Shown: positions 37,501 through 49,143 of the stretch, piece by piece
Layout of the letters: every line of letters starts with the position of its first letter
How positions within the stretch are numbered: the first letter of the stretch is position 1
NCBI GenBank assembly: GCA_026214975.1
Contig: CM047807.1
Span: 71,651,824 to 71,715,823, forward strand
Length of the DNA: 64,000 nt
Source of the DNA: Gentiana macrophylla
Taxonomy: Eukaryota > Streptophyta > Magnoliopsida > Gentianales > Gentianaceae
Direction of reading: 5' to 3'
Notes under the pieces: generated by a model
The model's input: only the letters and a program-made list of their open reading frames with translations
Databases searched by the model: none
What the model was told of the DNA's origin: nothing
Position numbers and translations under genes: made by a program

Positions 37501-38168
37501 TGGGGGGATAATAACGGAGGTCGGGGTAAGACTCGGCCACGTGTCACCCCATAGACGAATAAACAATAAGTAAGGAGAGAGAATGAAAGCATTTAGGGCC
37601 TAGTAACCCTAACTAATACTCAGTTATAAAGACATTTGCCCCCAAAATGGAGGTCTATCTAGTCTACCGAGCACCACATGTAGCCCACCGCAGGTCGGTT
37701 AGGGCACCGTAGAGCCAGAGTAGCACAGCTCGGTCCATGACATCGCTTGAAGCTCTCTGTAGGTCGGATAGAGCTAATCACGGTGTTATCCTATGTGGGT
37801 AATAAACATGATAGACATGGAAAGAATCCTTGACAGTTACAACTCTAATCCTGTCATTCAAACTAGCATGATTATCTCTTAGAATCACGGAGATTAACAC
37901 GTACAGATCCATAATCAGTTACAAACATGAGGCCATGGAGGACACGGCACGATGACAGCCTAGGGCAAACACATTCCGTATATAAATGATCCTTAGAACT
38001 ACAGCAGACTTGATTCCTGAATAATCCCAGGATATATAGGCAGCTTGAGAAGAACATTCTCAGGCTCATTCTAAGTCCATACACAAACCCCGCCCGGTTT
38101 CACATTTTTCTGTTGGCTTTTGGATCTTGAATAATTGTCTCTAGAATAAATCGGCCCGGATTATCACA
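37501..38168 (+). repeat. Candidate LTR of Tat-like element
   Basis: It begins TGGGGGGATAATAACGG and ends ATTATCACA, followed five bases later by a Ty3-type primer-site-like sequence. It includes several GTAGGTCGG-type words like those in the 78-bp array. There is no second copy in the window to prove it is an LTR, and a PBS after it would make it a 5' LTR, which conflicts with its place downstream of the antisense ORF. Confidence 0.45.
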
Positions 38169-38172
38169 TCGA

Positions 38173-38195
38173 TGGTACCCGGCATCGTCAGTGGA
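38173..38195 (+). promoter_or_regulatory. Primer-binding-site-like sequence (Ty3 type), mutated
   Basis: TGGTACCCGGCATCGTCAG resembles the TGGCGCC...GTCNGTGGG sites of Tat-type elements, with substitutions. Supported only by position and motif. Confidence 0.4.
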
Positions 38196-38228
38196 CCTTT
38201 CTAAAAAAAATATAATAGGCCCACGCTT

Positions 38229-38353
38229 AAGGGGGCGTGTTGAATATATGAAATGTTAATTATCTACTCTTTCAGAAGAGATGGTAGATCAACAATAATG
38301 GCTTTATCAAAAAGTACTCACCGTGTCATACTACATAAACCACGGTCCAAACG
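38229..38353 (+). repeat. Possible Copia PPT and LTR start
   Basis: AAGGGGGCG followed by TGTTGAATATATGAAATG resembles a Copia polypurine tract and LTR beginning (LTR from 38238). The far end cannot be placed, so this may be a truncated or solo LTR. Confidence 0.35.
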
Positions 38354-38721
38354 TTCTTTGATTATTTTCCTTTTAATAAATTTGTGAATCCATGTCCACC
38401 CTTCTCCTACCCAACCCATATCCATCAATTGGGAAGAAGCAATAAAAGCTGTAAAGTCATTGAATGTATGAGACACTATATCTACACCCTAACAGGATAC
38501 TCTCAAGTACTTGAGGAAGGGTTCTGTCAAGTATAAATTCTTTGATTATTTTCCCTTTAATAAATTTGTGAATCCAAGTCCACCCTTCTCCTACCCAACC
38601 CATATCCATCAATTGGGAAGAAGCAATAAAAGTTGTAAAGTCATTGAATGTATGAGACACTATATCTACACCCTAACAGGATCCTCTCAAGTACTTGAGG
38701 AAGGGTTCTGTCAAGTATAAA
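38354..38721 (+). repeat. Direct tandem duplication, 2 x 184 bp
   Basis: 38354-38537 and 38538-38721 are near-identical (only a handful of differences). Each holds CTTCTCCTACCCAACCC and GAGACACTATATCTACACCC. The duplication is young compared with the surrounding repeats. No gene was recognised; the overlapping ORFs are chance. Confidence 0.92.
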
Positions 38722-39228
38722 TGATCTAACCACATACCCAAAATGTGAAATAATCTAACTGTCGATTTATTTTTTTCAAAACGACGTCGTTTTGATGATA
38801 ATGTGTAAAAACAAATGTATTTGACCCTTAAGTAATTGAGACAATCCTTTCTCACACCACCCCATTTTTATTCATTGAGGTTATAACAATTAGTGGTGGA
38901 AGCAAGATCTCGGGTAAGGAGGGCAATAAATTTTTTAAAGGCAAATAAAAAAATTAATAGGGCAAACTGAATGCATACTACATATATTAGTGTATTTTTT
39001 TCAAATCAATGGGGCACTTGGCCTCACTTAGTTGTATGTATATCCGCTACTAATGTCATTAAAATCACACATTAAGAGAAAATGGTCACTCCAGACAGAT
39101 TGTTGATTCATTAAATAATTCAATTGTTGGCGCCGAAGTGATGGGTTTGTGCTAGCATAGATACTGATAAACCACCCTGGAAGGTTCAGAAAACAAACCA
39201 GACTAAATTTGTTTTATATTAACTAGAG
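38722..39228. other. Unassigned AT-rich sequence
   Basis: No ORF of note. A TTGGCGCCGA primer-site-like word occurs at about 39126 without an identifiable LTR beside it. Confidence 0.4.
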
Positions 39229-40126
39229 ATAGCGTCTAGCAACACACCGTGACCCCCAATCATCGGAAGAGTCAAATGCAATGACTACTACCTTTCATGT
39301 GAAACAGTTACCGTGTAAATAGAATCATATCGCTGTAATAATATCCGTACGGTCGTACGTCGAGTGCCAAACATCAACGACCGTATCTTATAATCCGGAT
39401 ATCATTCTTTCTCGAAGTAACTCATTTACTCCCAATTTGCAAAGATTCACGAGAGTAAGACATTCCTTATAAGAAGGCCCTTTCGGATATTCATCCCTAC
39501 TAATAGGGTACCCGATTTCCAGACGACCAAACATGTATACTCCTCATGCTTCAGTATCACACCCAATCACTACCGCATGATCGCCCCGTGACTAGGTGAA
39601 ACCTCAATAGTGTCAAAGCATGACAATCCACACCGTGATGCCATGTAGACTCCGGTCCTAAGGATAATTACACAACCGCCACATAGTGTGACACTTAACA
39701 GTGTAAGTGGGTCAGTCTAACGTACGCATTCTCTAATACACGTCCACGTACAGTCCAAGTGTCTCTACACTTCGATAGATGAGATCTATCCATGCCCTTA
39801 AAGATAGAAGACATCTAATACGTGCTAGCCTATTTGTACTATCAATGCCCTGTTTAATAGTACATCAGCCTAGAGACATTTAAGTATCAAACTTATTAAA
39901 GTGATTAGAGATTTCATCAACCATAATCGCCTATCATGGTTTCTCTTTCACAGTTTAATACTAAGGACGTTATCATATAACAATTCATAATTGGTTCTTT
40001 AGAAGAACAGATATATGACAACATAAAAGCCATTTATCATATGTATAAACATAAAGAAATAGTAGAAATGATCCGACCCGGTCGGATCCGGTCCAACCTG
40101 ATTGGGTTTAGGACACCATTTCAACA
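39229..40126 (-). repeat. Truncated family A LTR
   Basis: It matches the U3-proximal 0.9 kb of family A LTRs (compare 24855-25761 and 32203-33101) and ends at the true LTR terminus TTTCAACA at 40126. The other end is truncated at about 39229. It is more diverged than the two LTRs of the complete element. Next to it the Copia pol remnant stops abruptly. Confidence 0.9.
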
Positions 40127-41790
40127 CTTAGCAGTCTGCTGAACAGTGTGACCACCCCCTTGATAAAAGGTTGGTGATTTTCTTGTTCTGATGGATCTTC
40201 TTAGTTGTGTAGGTTCAGGTGTACTGGTGCATACGCTTCATTAGATGCCTCACCGCGGTGACCACTATATCTGGGTCGGGTCTCTTGATTCATTCATTGA
40301 GATCATCAAAAGTGTCCATTATTGGTAAAGGAACGGGCATGTCAGTAAGATATCTAGCATTTTCCAACACCTGTTGAAATAAAGGAAAATAAGTCTCATG
40401 AAATTGAGTATTTCTAGCAACAAAGATATCTTTGTTGGTAATGTCTAAGAGAATAGCACCCTTAGATGTATTTGAATTCCCAAGATAGACACAAGTCCTA
40501 CATCTTGAGTCAAATTTTGTCCTATACTGCTGAAGTGTGCAAGAAAAGACTAAGCAACCAAAACTGTAAACACATAATAGTCTGGTTTAGTGCCATAAAG
40601 CACTTCATGTGGAGTACTTTCTTTCAGCAGTGGTGTAGGTGTATCATTAATCAACTTTACAACATGTAAAAGACAAAAACCCCAATATTCAATGGGTAAG
40701 TTACTTTGGAACCTCAAACCTCTTGCAACATTCAGCAGATGTTGATGTTTCCTTTCAAAAATACCATTTTGCTTAGGTGTACTTACACAGGACGTCTGAT
40801 GTATGATACCTTGCTGAGCATAAAAGCCAGTAGGTTGAAATTCTGCACCATTGTCAGATCTAATTACTTTGATAATCTTATGAAACTGAGTAGAAACAAA
40901 TTTGAGAAAAGATTTTACAAGGTCAGAGGCTTCATATTTGTGTCTCATAAGAAAAACCCAAGTAAATCTAGAAAAATCATCTACAACAGTAAGAAAATAT
41001 GTTGTCCATTCACAGTATGTTGTCTCAAAGGACCCCAAATATCCATATGAACAAGGTCAAAAACAGCATTTACAGCAGTAGTACTTGAAGGAAAATGATT
41101 TTTCTTCAGTTTAGCCATACGGCAGACATAACAAAGATCATGATAACAAAACTTGACAACAGCAGACTGTGAACTAATGACTTGCAATCTTTTATCTGGC
41201 AAGTGCCCAAGTCTGCAGTGCCATAAAAGTGCATCAACTAATCTATCAGATAAGGTGTGATTTTCTACAGCATTGGTAACAGAAAGTCTTATTGGTTGAT
41301 CCATGACATAAAGTCCTCTGTGTAACTCAGCTGAACCAATCATTTTCTTGTTTTAATCTTGCAAAACACACTTGTTAGCAGAAAAGACAGCTGCACCTTT
41401 TGTATGATTAATAAAAGAGGGTAAGGATAAAAGATTATATTTAAAACCAGGGATGCAAAACACATCATGTAGGACCAATTGAGGTTCACCCTTACTCATC
41501 TCTACATGAGTAACAGAGCATTATTTCCATTAAGCGATCCCCATTTTTATACCGGATGAAGGTTTGGGATTCTTAATAGATCTAATGATCCTACAATGTG
41601 ATATGTGGCACCAGAGTCCAAATCCATTGTATTGATGTTACTAAATTTAGATCACCTGTTCCTGTAGCAGGTGAGTAGTGTGTGACAATATCAGCAGGTT
41701 GACCAACAACAAATCCTGCATGTCTAGAAGGATCATTCAGCAGAGCCATCAACTTGTCAAGTTGATGCAACTTATTCACATAGATTTTGT
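40127..41790 (-). pseudogene. Copia retrotransposon protease-integrase remnant
   Basis: Minus-strand order: protease with DSGATYHI near 41610 (frame-shifted); GAG-pre-integrase with WHCRLGHLPDKRL and CYVCRMAK (zinc-binding H-C-C) in 40981-41343; integrase core in 40550-41038 with VVDDFSRFTW (Asp), RSDNGAEF (Asp) and QNGIFERKHQ (Glu). A post-integrase linker continues to ~40130. RT and RNase H are absent: the fragment ends exactly where the truncated family A LTR begins. Frames are broken near 41030, 41345 and 41600. Confidence 0.9.
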
Positions 41791-42073
41791 CCTCGTAACT
41801 TAAAAAATTAACCCCTCAAATAAAATTAAAAAATTAATAAAATAAAGAAAGCTACCAACCATCTCCAACGCCAACGCGGAGTACAACCGAGTCCAACTAG
41901 GCATCAAAATTGTTCCAATATAAGAGTCAAAAAAAAAAAAAAAAGTCAAAAGCATTTCTTTCTGGTTGCACCCTTTTCCTCTATCCTCCTCTTTCCCTCC
42001 CTATATTTTTGTTTTCCTCTTCTGCAGATTCTCTCTTTTGATTTAGCCGTCGGTTGGGATTCTTCTTAAGGAA
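41791..42073 (+). promoter_or_regulatory. Promoter and 5' UTR region of the SAP11-like gene
   Basis: Only about 280 bp separate the Copia remnant from the start codon. Near 42000 a TATA-like CTATATTTTTG is followed by a pyrimidine-rich leader (CCTCTTCTGC, CTCTCTTTTG), usual for plant 5' UTRs. An A16 tract lies near 41930. The transcription start is inferred to be about 42030. Confidence 0.5.
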
Positions 42074-43889
42074 ATGGGAACCCCTGCTTTCCCCGATCTG
42101 GGAAAGCATTGCAGCGTCGAAGATTGCCGTCAGATCGATTTCTTGCCTTTCACTTGCGATTCTTGTAATCTGGTCAACCCACCTCTTTAGTTTTCCTCTT
42201 TCCTCTTGTTATAAGAAAAAAAAAATTCTCTTTATTTTTTTTTTACCTGGATTAATTTTTATTTTTTTCGAGAAATACCTAGATTAATGTGTGAGTTGCA
42301 TTTTTATGGATAAGTCAAATTGGACAGGGCTATTTTATCCCCAGGATTAATGTTGTTAGCTCATATGCTTCAATCGTTTTTTTTCCTGAGTATATGATGA
42401 ATTGGCATGTTATGAGCTTTTTTGGGTGTTGGAACACTGGTTTAGATTTGCTTTTAGCTCAAGATTTATACTCTTTTAGTGCAAGGATGGATAAGGTTTT
42501 CAAAATCACATACACCGTAGAACCATAAATTTAGATCATAGGCAAGTGATTTCTTTTTCCAACAAAGTTCAAAGATCTTGAATTCTTTGGGGGGGAAGTT
42601 ACAAAAGATGAAATTTTTTAGCTAGTTGCAAATTTTGTTGATCTTTAGGCAAGGAGTATAAAGTAAGCTATTTTTAAGCAAAAAAAGAACGGTTTGATTC
42701 GAGTTGCTGTAAAAACCTGAACAAATTCAAACTAAAACTTCTAAGCTAAAAAGGGCTATGAAAGGACAACTTCTATAATAGATTGAATTTTACCTGTTCT
42801 TATATATTATGCGTTAATTCACTAAACCATAGCAGGGGGGCCATTGAACAATACATTGCATTGCTTTAATTGTATCATAATTCTATGGAATCTGAGTTTC
42901 ACTGGACACGATTCCAAGCTTTCGCCTTTTTCACTCGAGCCATAGGATTTTGTTCATGTTGCATCTCCACCTAACTTGTCACTATATATTGACTGATCAT
43001 ATATATTTGGCTAGAAATGCAGCTCTTGGTCACTTTTTGGTTGAATCAATGCTTCGTAACGTCTTCTTCTTTGTTCTCGGTACTTGTTGATTGATTGTGC
43101 GTATTCCACTCCCTGACCTTTATGCGTGATTATATGTAGGTGTTTTGTCTGGAGCACCGGAGTTACAATAGACATCGATGTCCAAAAGCAAATCAAAACG
43201 ACGTGACTGTTGCAATCTGTCCACTCTGCGCTAAAGGGGTTCGCCTAATTCCTCATGAAGATCCAAATATCACTTGGGAGTCCCATGTGAACACTGAATG
43301 TGATCCATCAAACTACGAAAAAGTGACGAAAAAGAAAAAATGCCCCGTCCCTCGCTGCCATGAGTTGCTCACATTCTCAAACACAGTTAAATGTAGGGAT
43401 TGTACAATAGAACATTGCTTGAAACACCGATTTGGACCTGACCACAGATGTCCTGGACCTAAGAAAACAGAACCCCCTTCCCTCATTACGAGCTTTTTAA
43501 GTAGAAGCAACACGAAGCAAGCTCGACCCAGTTCATCATCGTACACTAGTTGGGCATCTGGTTTCTTGAAGGCAGCTGAAGCTGGATTAACAAGAGTGAC
43601 CAGTGATGTCAATCAAGCATTACAGAGGCCGAGCAGTAACAGTAACAGTAGCAGTAGCAGTAGTAGTCATAACGGGAACACGAATAAGCAAGTGGAACAA
43701 TGCCCACAATGTAGATTAAGATTCTCGTCAATCACGGATCTAGTGAATCATGTGGAGAAAGTTCATGAAAAGAACGGTGTAATAAAGGTTACACTCGACG
43801 TTTGTCCTAAATGTAGTAAAGGTTTTCGTGATCCTGTTGATCTTGTGGAACATGTTGAGAAAGTCCATGGAGGCAGTTCAAAAGTATAG
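42074..43889 (+). CDS. SAP11-like: Zinc finger AN1 and C2H2 domain stress-associated protein, SAP11-like
   Basis: Two exons, 42074-42172 (33 codons) and 43140-43889 (249 codons plus TAG), separated by a 967-bp phase-0 GT-AG intron (42173-43139). The 282-residue product starts [18 protein letters not shown], characteristic of the AN1-C2H2 subgroup of plant SAPs (Arabidopsis SAP11 is similar in length). AN1 finger 1: C13, C18, C28, C31, C36, H39, H45, C47; it spans the splice junction. AN1 finger 2: C101, C106, C118, C121, C126, H129, H135, C137. Between them is a CPLC...H...C motif at 60-87. A Ser-rich linker (about 198-209) precedes two C2H2 fingers (C221/C224/H237/H242 and C255/C258/H271/H276). 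The family is linked to abiotic stress responses and, in some members, ubiquitin binding. All zinc ligands are present, so it looks functional. Confidence 0.95.
42173..43139 (+). other. Intron of the SAP11-like gene
   Basis: Donor CTG|GTCAAC and acceptor ATGTAG|GTG. An alternative GT at 42164 would not preserve the CxxC-x4-C spacing of the AN1 finger. T-rich, with no nested element seen. Confidence 0.85.
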
Positions 43890-46800
43890 AGGGGAGTAAA
43901 CTTTGTAGCAAGAAATTACTTGTTATGTATTGTTACTCATTGGTTGTAGTTTGTTTGAGTTTTCATTGCAATTAAACTTTTTTGAAATCTTGTGCACATT
44001 GCAATAGAACATTTTTGTTTTATATTATTAAGATCTTGAAGGTTTGTAAGAGCACTTGTAGAATCTTACTGTTCCAAAGGCTCAAAGCTTCTTTAGCATT
44101 TTTTTCCATACTAACATCACCCTTGTTGTGTTCCCTTGCCAAAATCTTGCTCAAAACAGAGTTCATTGTGTCAAGCTCTTCCTTGTTCATCCCAACAACA
44201 CCTTCTTTGTCGTTTGCATAGATGATGCTTTATGGCAGGGCAGTTTAGATGGACTACTACTATGCTTTTCACAATCACAAAAATGACTTGGAAGGGTAGG
44301 AACCGCAATGTGTTGGAAGCTGTATTTATGCTTTCCGGTTCCTTTAAAAGGTATTTGTTTTATCTGCCACATAAATGCAGAGACCATGTAAAATACCCGG
44401 TCTTGGACCTCATAATGTATATTCTGGCTCTCAGGCTTTATGCATGACTACAACCAAACATGGTGAAATGTTAACATGGACAGTACAACATTTATAGCCT
44501 GAATTATGGTAGCAGGTTGCAGATATATATATTTTCTATGTCACTGGTCTTCATCAAATTTTTAGGTGTGGAATGTTCCTCGTTGTTGTTGTCATTATGA
44601 ACCTAGCTCGGAGTTTCTGCAAATTGCGGTGTCTTCTGCCCATTCACGCTTCAAGCGCGTAGAATAGTGCTCTTTAGTTTCTGCAAATTGCGGTGTCTTC
44701 TGCAAATTGCGGTGTCTCCTGCAAACCAGGGACACAACACTTGCCACTGCAGATCTATTGAAGCACCGCGATAACTTTTACTAATTTTAGAATTTTTATT
44801 ACGGCATCACATGTGTGAAAGTCAATTTTCTTTAGTGCATCTTTTGCTTGTTCACCTTTTAGCCTAGACGACTCCAAACCGCCCTCCTTAGGTTCCTCGC
44901 CTTTGTTTAATTAAAGGCGTTCTGAAAATGCATGGTCGTTTAGTTATAGTTAGCAGAGAGATGAATGAATGCATCATCAGATAAAACATGGACAAAAAAA
45001 TAGGGGAAATTTCTACAGTTTCCTATCTGCTTTCATTCAATCAAAACCGACACATGGAATCAAACATGCTACAAATAGCTTGCTAACCAAGAAGCCAAGA
45101 AGGCAACTATCAAACAACAAAAATAACTAATTATATGTCATATGCTACAAAATGCAACATAACAAAGCTTTAGAAGCAAAGGATTCTACAGGCTGATAGT
45201 GATTCATACTTAAACGTAATCGAATATCATGGTCAGCTATAGTAGCCAATTCAAAAAACTATATATCATGCAAACACCAACAAATCTCTACAGACATTGG
45301 CATTAAGACCTTGTTCCACACAACAGAAGGAAGAATCAATGCTTATAACAATTTCTATCTATACAGAACTAGTCATTAAACATGGCTTGAAACAAAACTT
45401 AAAAGGGGATATATCTCTTTTAGTTCCGTTGTACAACCATTAAAATTTAACCAAGAACCTAGGGATTCTTACCGATTACTACGAAGAAGACTGTCGAGGC
45501 CCGGCCTCCGAGCTGCTCTTCTGTTCGCCGTCACGTCGGTCTGGGGAGAGTGTTTATCTCCCGATGTTCGTTTTTTCGTTAGATAATAGGCTGAAATGAT
45601 TAAATTAATAATAGGTTTAACCGAGTCTACCTCAATTGACTAGAGCTTTCTTTTTTAGGAAAGTTGTTCCCACGTTATGCATGGTGAAATTTGATCACTC
45701 TCGTGGTTGTAAATAATTATACTATTCTTCTTTTCAATTGTAATAAAAAAATTAGGTTTAACCGAAATGAGTCGAGTCGATACTCTATCAAGCTAGAGCT
45801 CGGTTTAATCGAAAAACTTGATTCAAACCTCGATTCGAGCTCGATCGAGTTATTTAAAAGCAAAATCAAACTCGACTCGTTAAGTATTCAATACAGCTCA
45901 ACTCGGCTTGTAAGCTTGATTATTTTTTAAAAATTCATTTAATTTTTAAAGAATGTGAGAAGATCAAATTCGATACATCTAATACTCAACTTCACTTTTA
46001 ATTAAAGTTCCATTAACTTAAGAACTACTTGATGAATCTTGAGATCGGCTCGGTTAATTGTTCGAATAGTTTGACTCGAATTTAAACTTGAAAAAAAAAA
46101 CTGAATCGAGTCAAATTATTTTACGAGTTAAATACTGGTAGTCATGTATAGCCCCGAGAAACACAATTCAATGGAAATAGAGTATGAGTGTTGTAGTGAC
46201 AGTCTTGTTTTTTATATGGGATGAGGGGTTCGATTATATAAATGGTCGACTTCTATCACTGATCAGAGGTGCGCGTTTAAAATTGGATAACTAAAGCATA
46301 ATATTCGATCTACACTGTCCACGAAGTTTTAGGTTTGGGGTTCAACCATGTTTTCTTTTTTAGTTTCAATCAATTGAGTGTTACAGATCTCTGGTTTTCT
46401 AAATGCGTTTCTTCCAAAAATTATGATGCACATAGGGATACACGCTAATTGAATGAATTACAGTTTCGTCAAACTTCTTAATTAAGGAAATCTTCTACTT
46501 CTATATATACAACTATTATAACATTACAAACAATTCATAACAATCGACAGGGTAACGATACGTACATTACACATTATGTCGTAATATGTATCACAACATA
46601 GGATCTTATCATTGATTAAATGCACGAGTCATTAACAGTGATAAAAGTGTATCGTGAAAGATGCAATACACATCCGTAATAGATGTTTATCACCGTAATC
46701 CATAAATATAAATTACTAACATAAATGCATAACTCTTACAAGGGTTTCTAGCTTGTTGATTTATTGTAAAATTTTGTACATCGTTTAAGTTCAGATTTTG

Positions 46801-47654
46801 GTTCTCTTAAGGTACTGTCATGTCGGCTTAAATCTCTCTTTGCATGTTGCTCTTTTGAATATTGTATGTTTGTTTGCATGTTGCTCTTTTGAATATTGTC
46901 TGTTTGTTTTATGACAAATAGATGAAAAATCAATTTCTTTTATATAGAGATAGAGAAAGTAGTGATAAATAAGGTGTGGTACATTCACATATCATGTGTT
47001 TTTACTTCTATTTTTAAGCGCTATATATACTTCTCCTATCTATTTTTAATCATCAGAGTTGTCAAAAATAAAAATTATTTTTATCCGTGTCGTAGTTACA
47101 TTTATAAAGCATTATTTATTACATTTTGAAAGGCGATGGTTTAAAAGACAAAAAGGAGAAGAAAAATAAAATCGTGATCGTGGAAATATAAAATGGGTGA
47201 TAAGGACAAATCCAATGTTCATAACCCCAAATCCATTGTTTTCTGCAGTGGAACTGACCTCAAATCTAATGTTTCACTATCACGGTGGAATAAGGACATG
47301 TCATTTTTACCCGAAAAAAATTCCACTGTCCTCATTGCACATTTCTAGGTTCAAATTGTCCATTTTGACAATAAACCCTTATATTTTTCTACATCTACCA
47401 TTATTTATTAAGGTTTGGGGGACTGAAAACAACATTGCATTAATTATATTTAATAGGTGTTATTATCATTTTGATGTTAAATCAAAGTTTTAACTATTCT
47501 CCTTAATATGTGTATTTTTGACAACTGCGACAATTAAATAAGAATTAAGAATGGAGGGAGTAGTTCAAATGAGCACTAATAGATTTTATGCAAACATGCA
47601 AATTTTTTTAGAGTAAAAGCAAGAATTAATCATCATGCATATTGATGAGGTTAC
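43890..47654. other. Intergenic AT-rich region
   Basis: 3' UTR of the SAP gene, then no convincing gene. Small items: an open charged 55-60-codon frame on the minus strand at 44040-44225; TCTGCAAATTGCGGTGTCT repeated three times between 44604 and 44720; a GC-rich patch at 45490-45545; CTCGA/GAGCT-rich low complexity at 45750-45920; a 34-bp direct repeat at 46841-46908. Confidence 0.5.
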
Positions 47655-49143
47655 TTTTTTTTTTTTTTTTGAAAGAAGATCTTTTATTCCAAATAAGTAT
47701 AATGTAACAGTTCATAAGTGGAACAATTTACAGACCAATCAAGCAAAGCAAAGGAGATTATTCTACATCAATGTCCAAGCTAGTCGTAATGAATTTTTAG
47801 ACCGCTTGATAGCTTTCGAAAGGAAAACGTGAGTTGGTGGGCTTAACACAATCGGAGAATGAACACTTTTGTTTCTCTGAGAGCCAAATCCCATACACAA
47901 TCTCTCTGAAAAGGTAGGGCCAATGTCCGCTTATCGATGAGGATCTCGTCACTTGTGCCAAGTTGTTCAGGACCCAATCTTGGATGCTTGAAGAAGAAAA
48001 TAAAGTCTCCCAAAAGGGGGGGGGGGGGGGGGTTGGACAATTGTTTCCAAATGCGTTGTGGCCATTTGCAATCACGCAAAGCATGGAGTTGGGTTTCTTC
48101 CTGCTGATGACAAATGTTGCAAATCGGGGAGCTAGCAATTTGGCGATGAACCAAGAAACTGTTTACCATCAAGCCATCGTGGCAAATTTGCCATAGGAGG
48201 AAGTTATATCTCTGTGGGCCTTTAAGACTCCATATGCGGTTCCAATCCATATCATTCTGAAGGACATTCTGATTTTCTAACTGATAGTCATAAGCGCTCC
48301 GCACTGAATACTTACTATCAGCCGCGGGGGTCCACTTCATATCTTCGTTTTCTACCGTAAGTCCCGGTTCAAGGACCTTAGCAGTGGCGTAGATGTTTCT
48401 CCACAAAAATGAAATGCTGGGCTTTGCTCTATCAAAAGGATTCCCGTATTTCTCAATCAAAATAGTGACCCACAGGGTTCGATCATCCGTAAGTAGTTGC
48501 CACACCAATTTGCCTAAAGAAGCAAAATTCATTTCCTCAAGACGTTTAAGATTTAAGCCACCCATCTCATTACACTTACAAATGTTATGCCACGATATGT
48601 AATGACAATGTCTATTGCCATCTAACTCGTCTCAAAAAAATTGCCGACATAACTTTTCTATCTCATCCAAAATTCCCTTTGACTGTTTGCATCGTGTAGC
48701 AAGAAAGCGTAGAGAGAGATGTATTGATCAAAATGGACTTACCCACCTTGGAGAGAGTTTTGGTTTTCCACGATGCTAACTTCTTTCGCATTTTAACTAG
48801 CAGGAAGCCATACGTCTTCTTTTTGGTACGCGAATGAATCAATGAGACCCCTAAACATTTACCCATATCATATCAGAAGTGTGTTGCATCTTCAATTTCT
48901 GACCAATCGATTGCATCAGTTGCATGTTGACATTGTCTGAAACAAGAAACGAAGATTTGTGTATGCTGATCTTCTGCCCTGAAATTGCGCAAAAATCTGC
49001 CAAAATATTTTCCATAGCGACAGCTTGATTCTCTGTTGCCTTCCCAAAAGAATCAGATCATCAGGAAAAAATAAGTGGGATAGCGGAGTAGCTTTACATA
49101 TGTTGTAAAAATTAAAACATGGAAAATATAAAACAAATTGCAA
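47655..49143 (-). pseudogene. L1-type LINE, 5'-truncated: RT palm to zf-RVT, with poly(A) tail
   Basis: On the minus strand: RT palm with LFFPDDLILLG (48916-49143; the usual FADD changed to FPDD), thumb with KMRKKLASWKTKTLSKVGK (48663-48866), then GGLNLKRLEEMNFASLGK and the reverse-transcriptase zinc-binding domain with WNRIWSLKGPQRYNFLLWQ and CNICHQQEETQLHALRDC (47843-48565). The segments are in different frames with stops between them. The element ends in A16 (T16 on plus at 47655-47670). A 16-18-base G-run at about 48016-48032 lies within the zinc-finger tail. No target duplication could be confirmed. Confidence 0.85.

Noticed and set aside
45750..45920. CTCGA/GAGCT-rich sequence as a possible MITE
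   Set aside because: No terminal inverted repeats or duplicated target could be defined.
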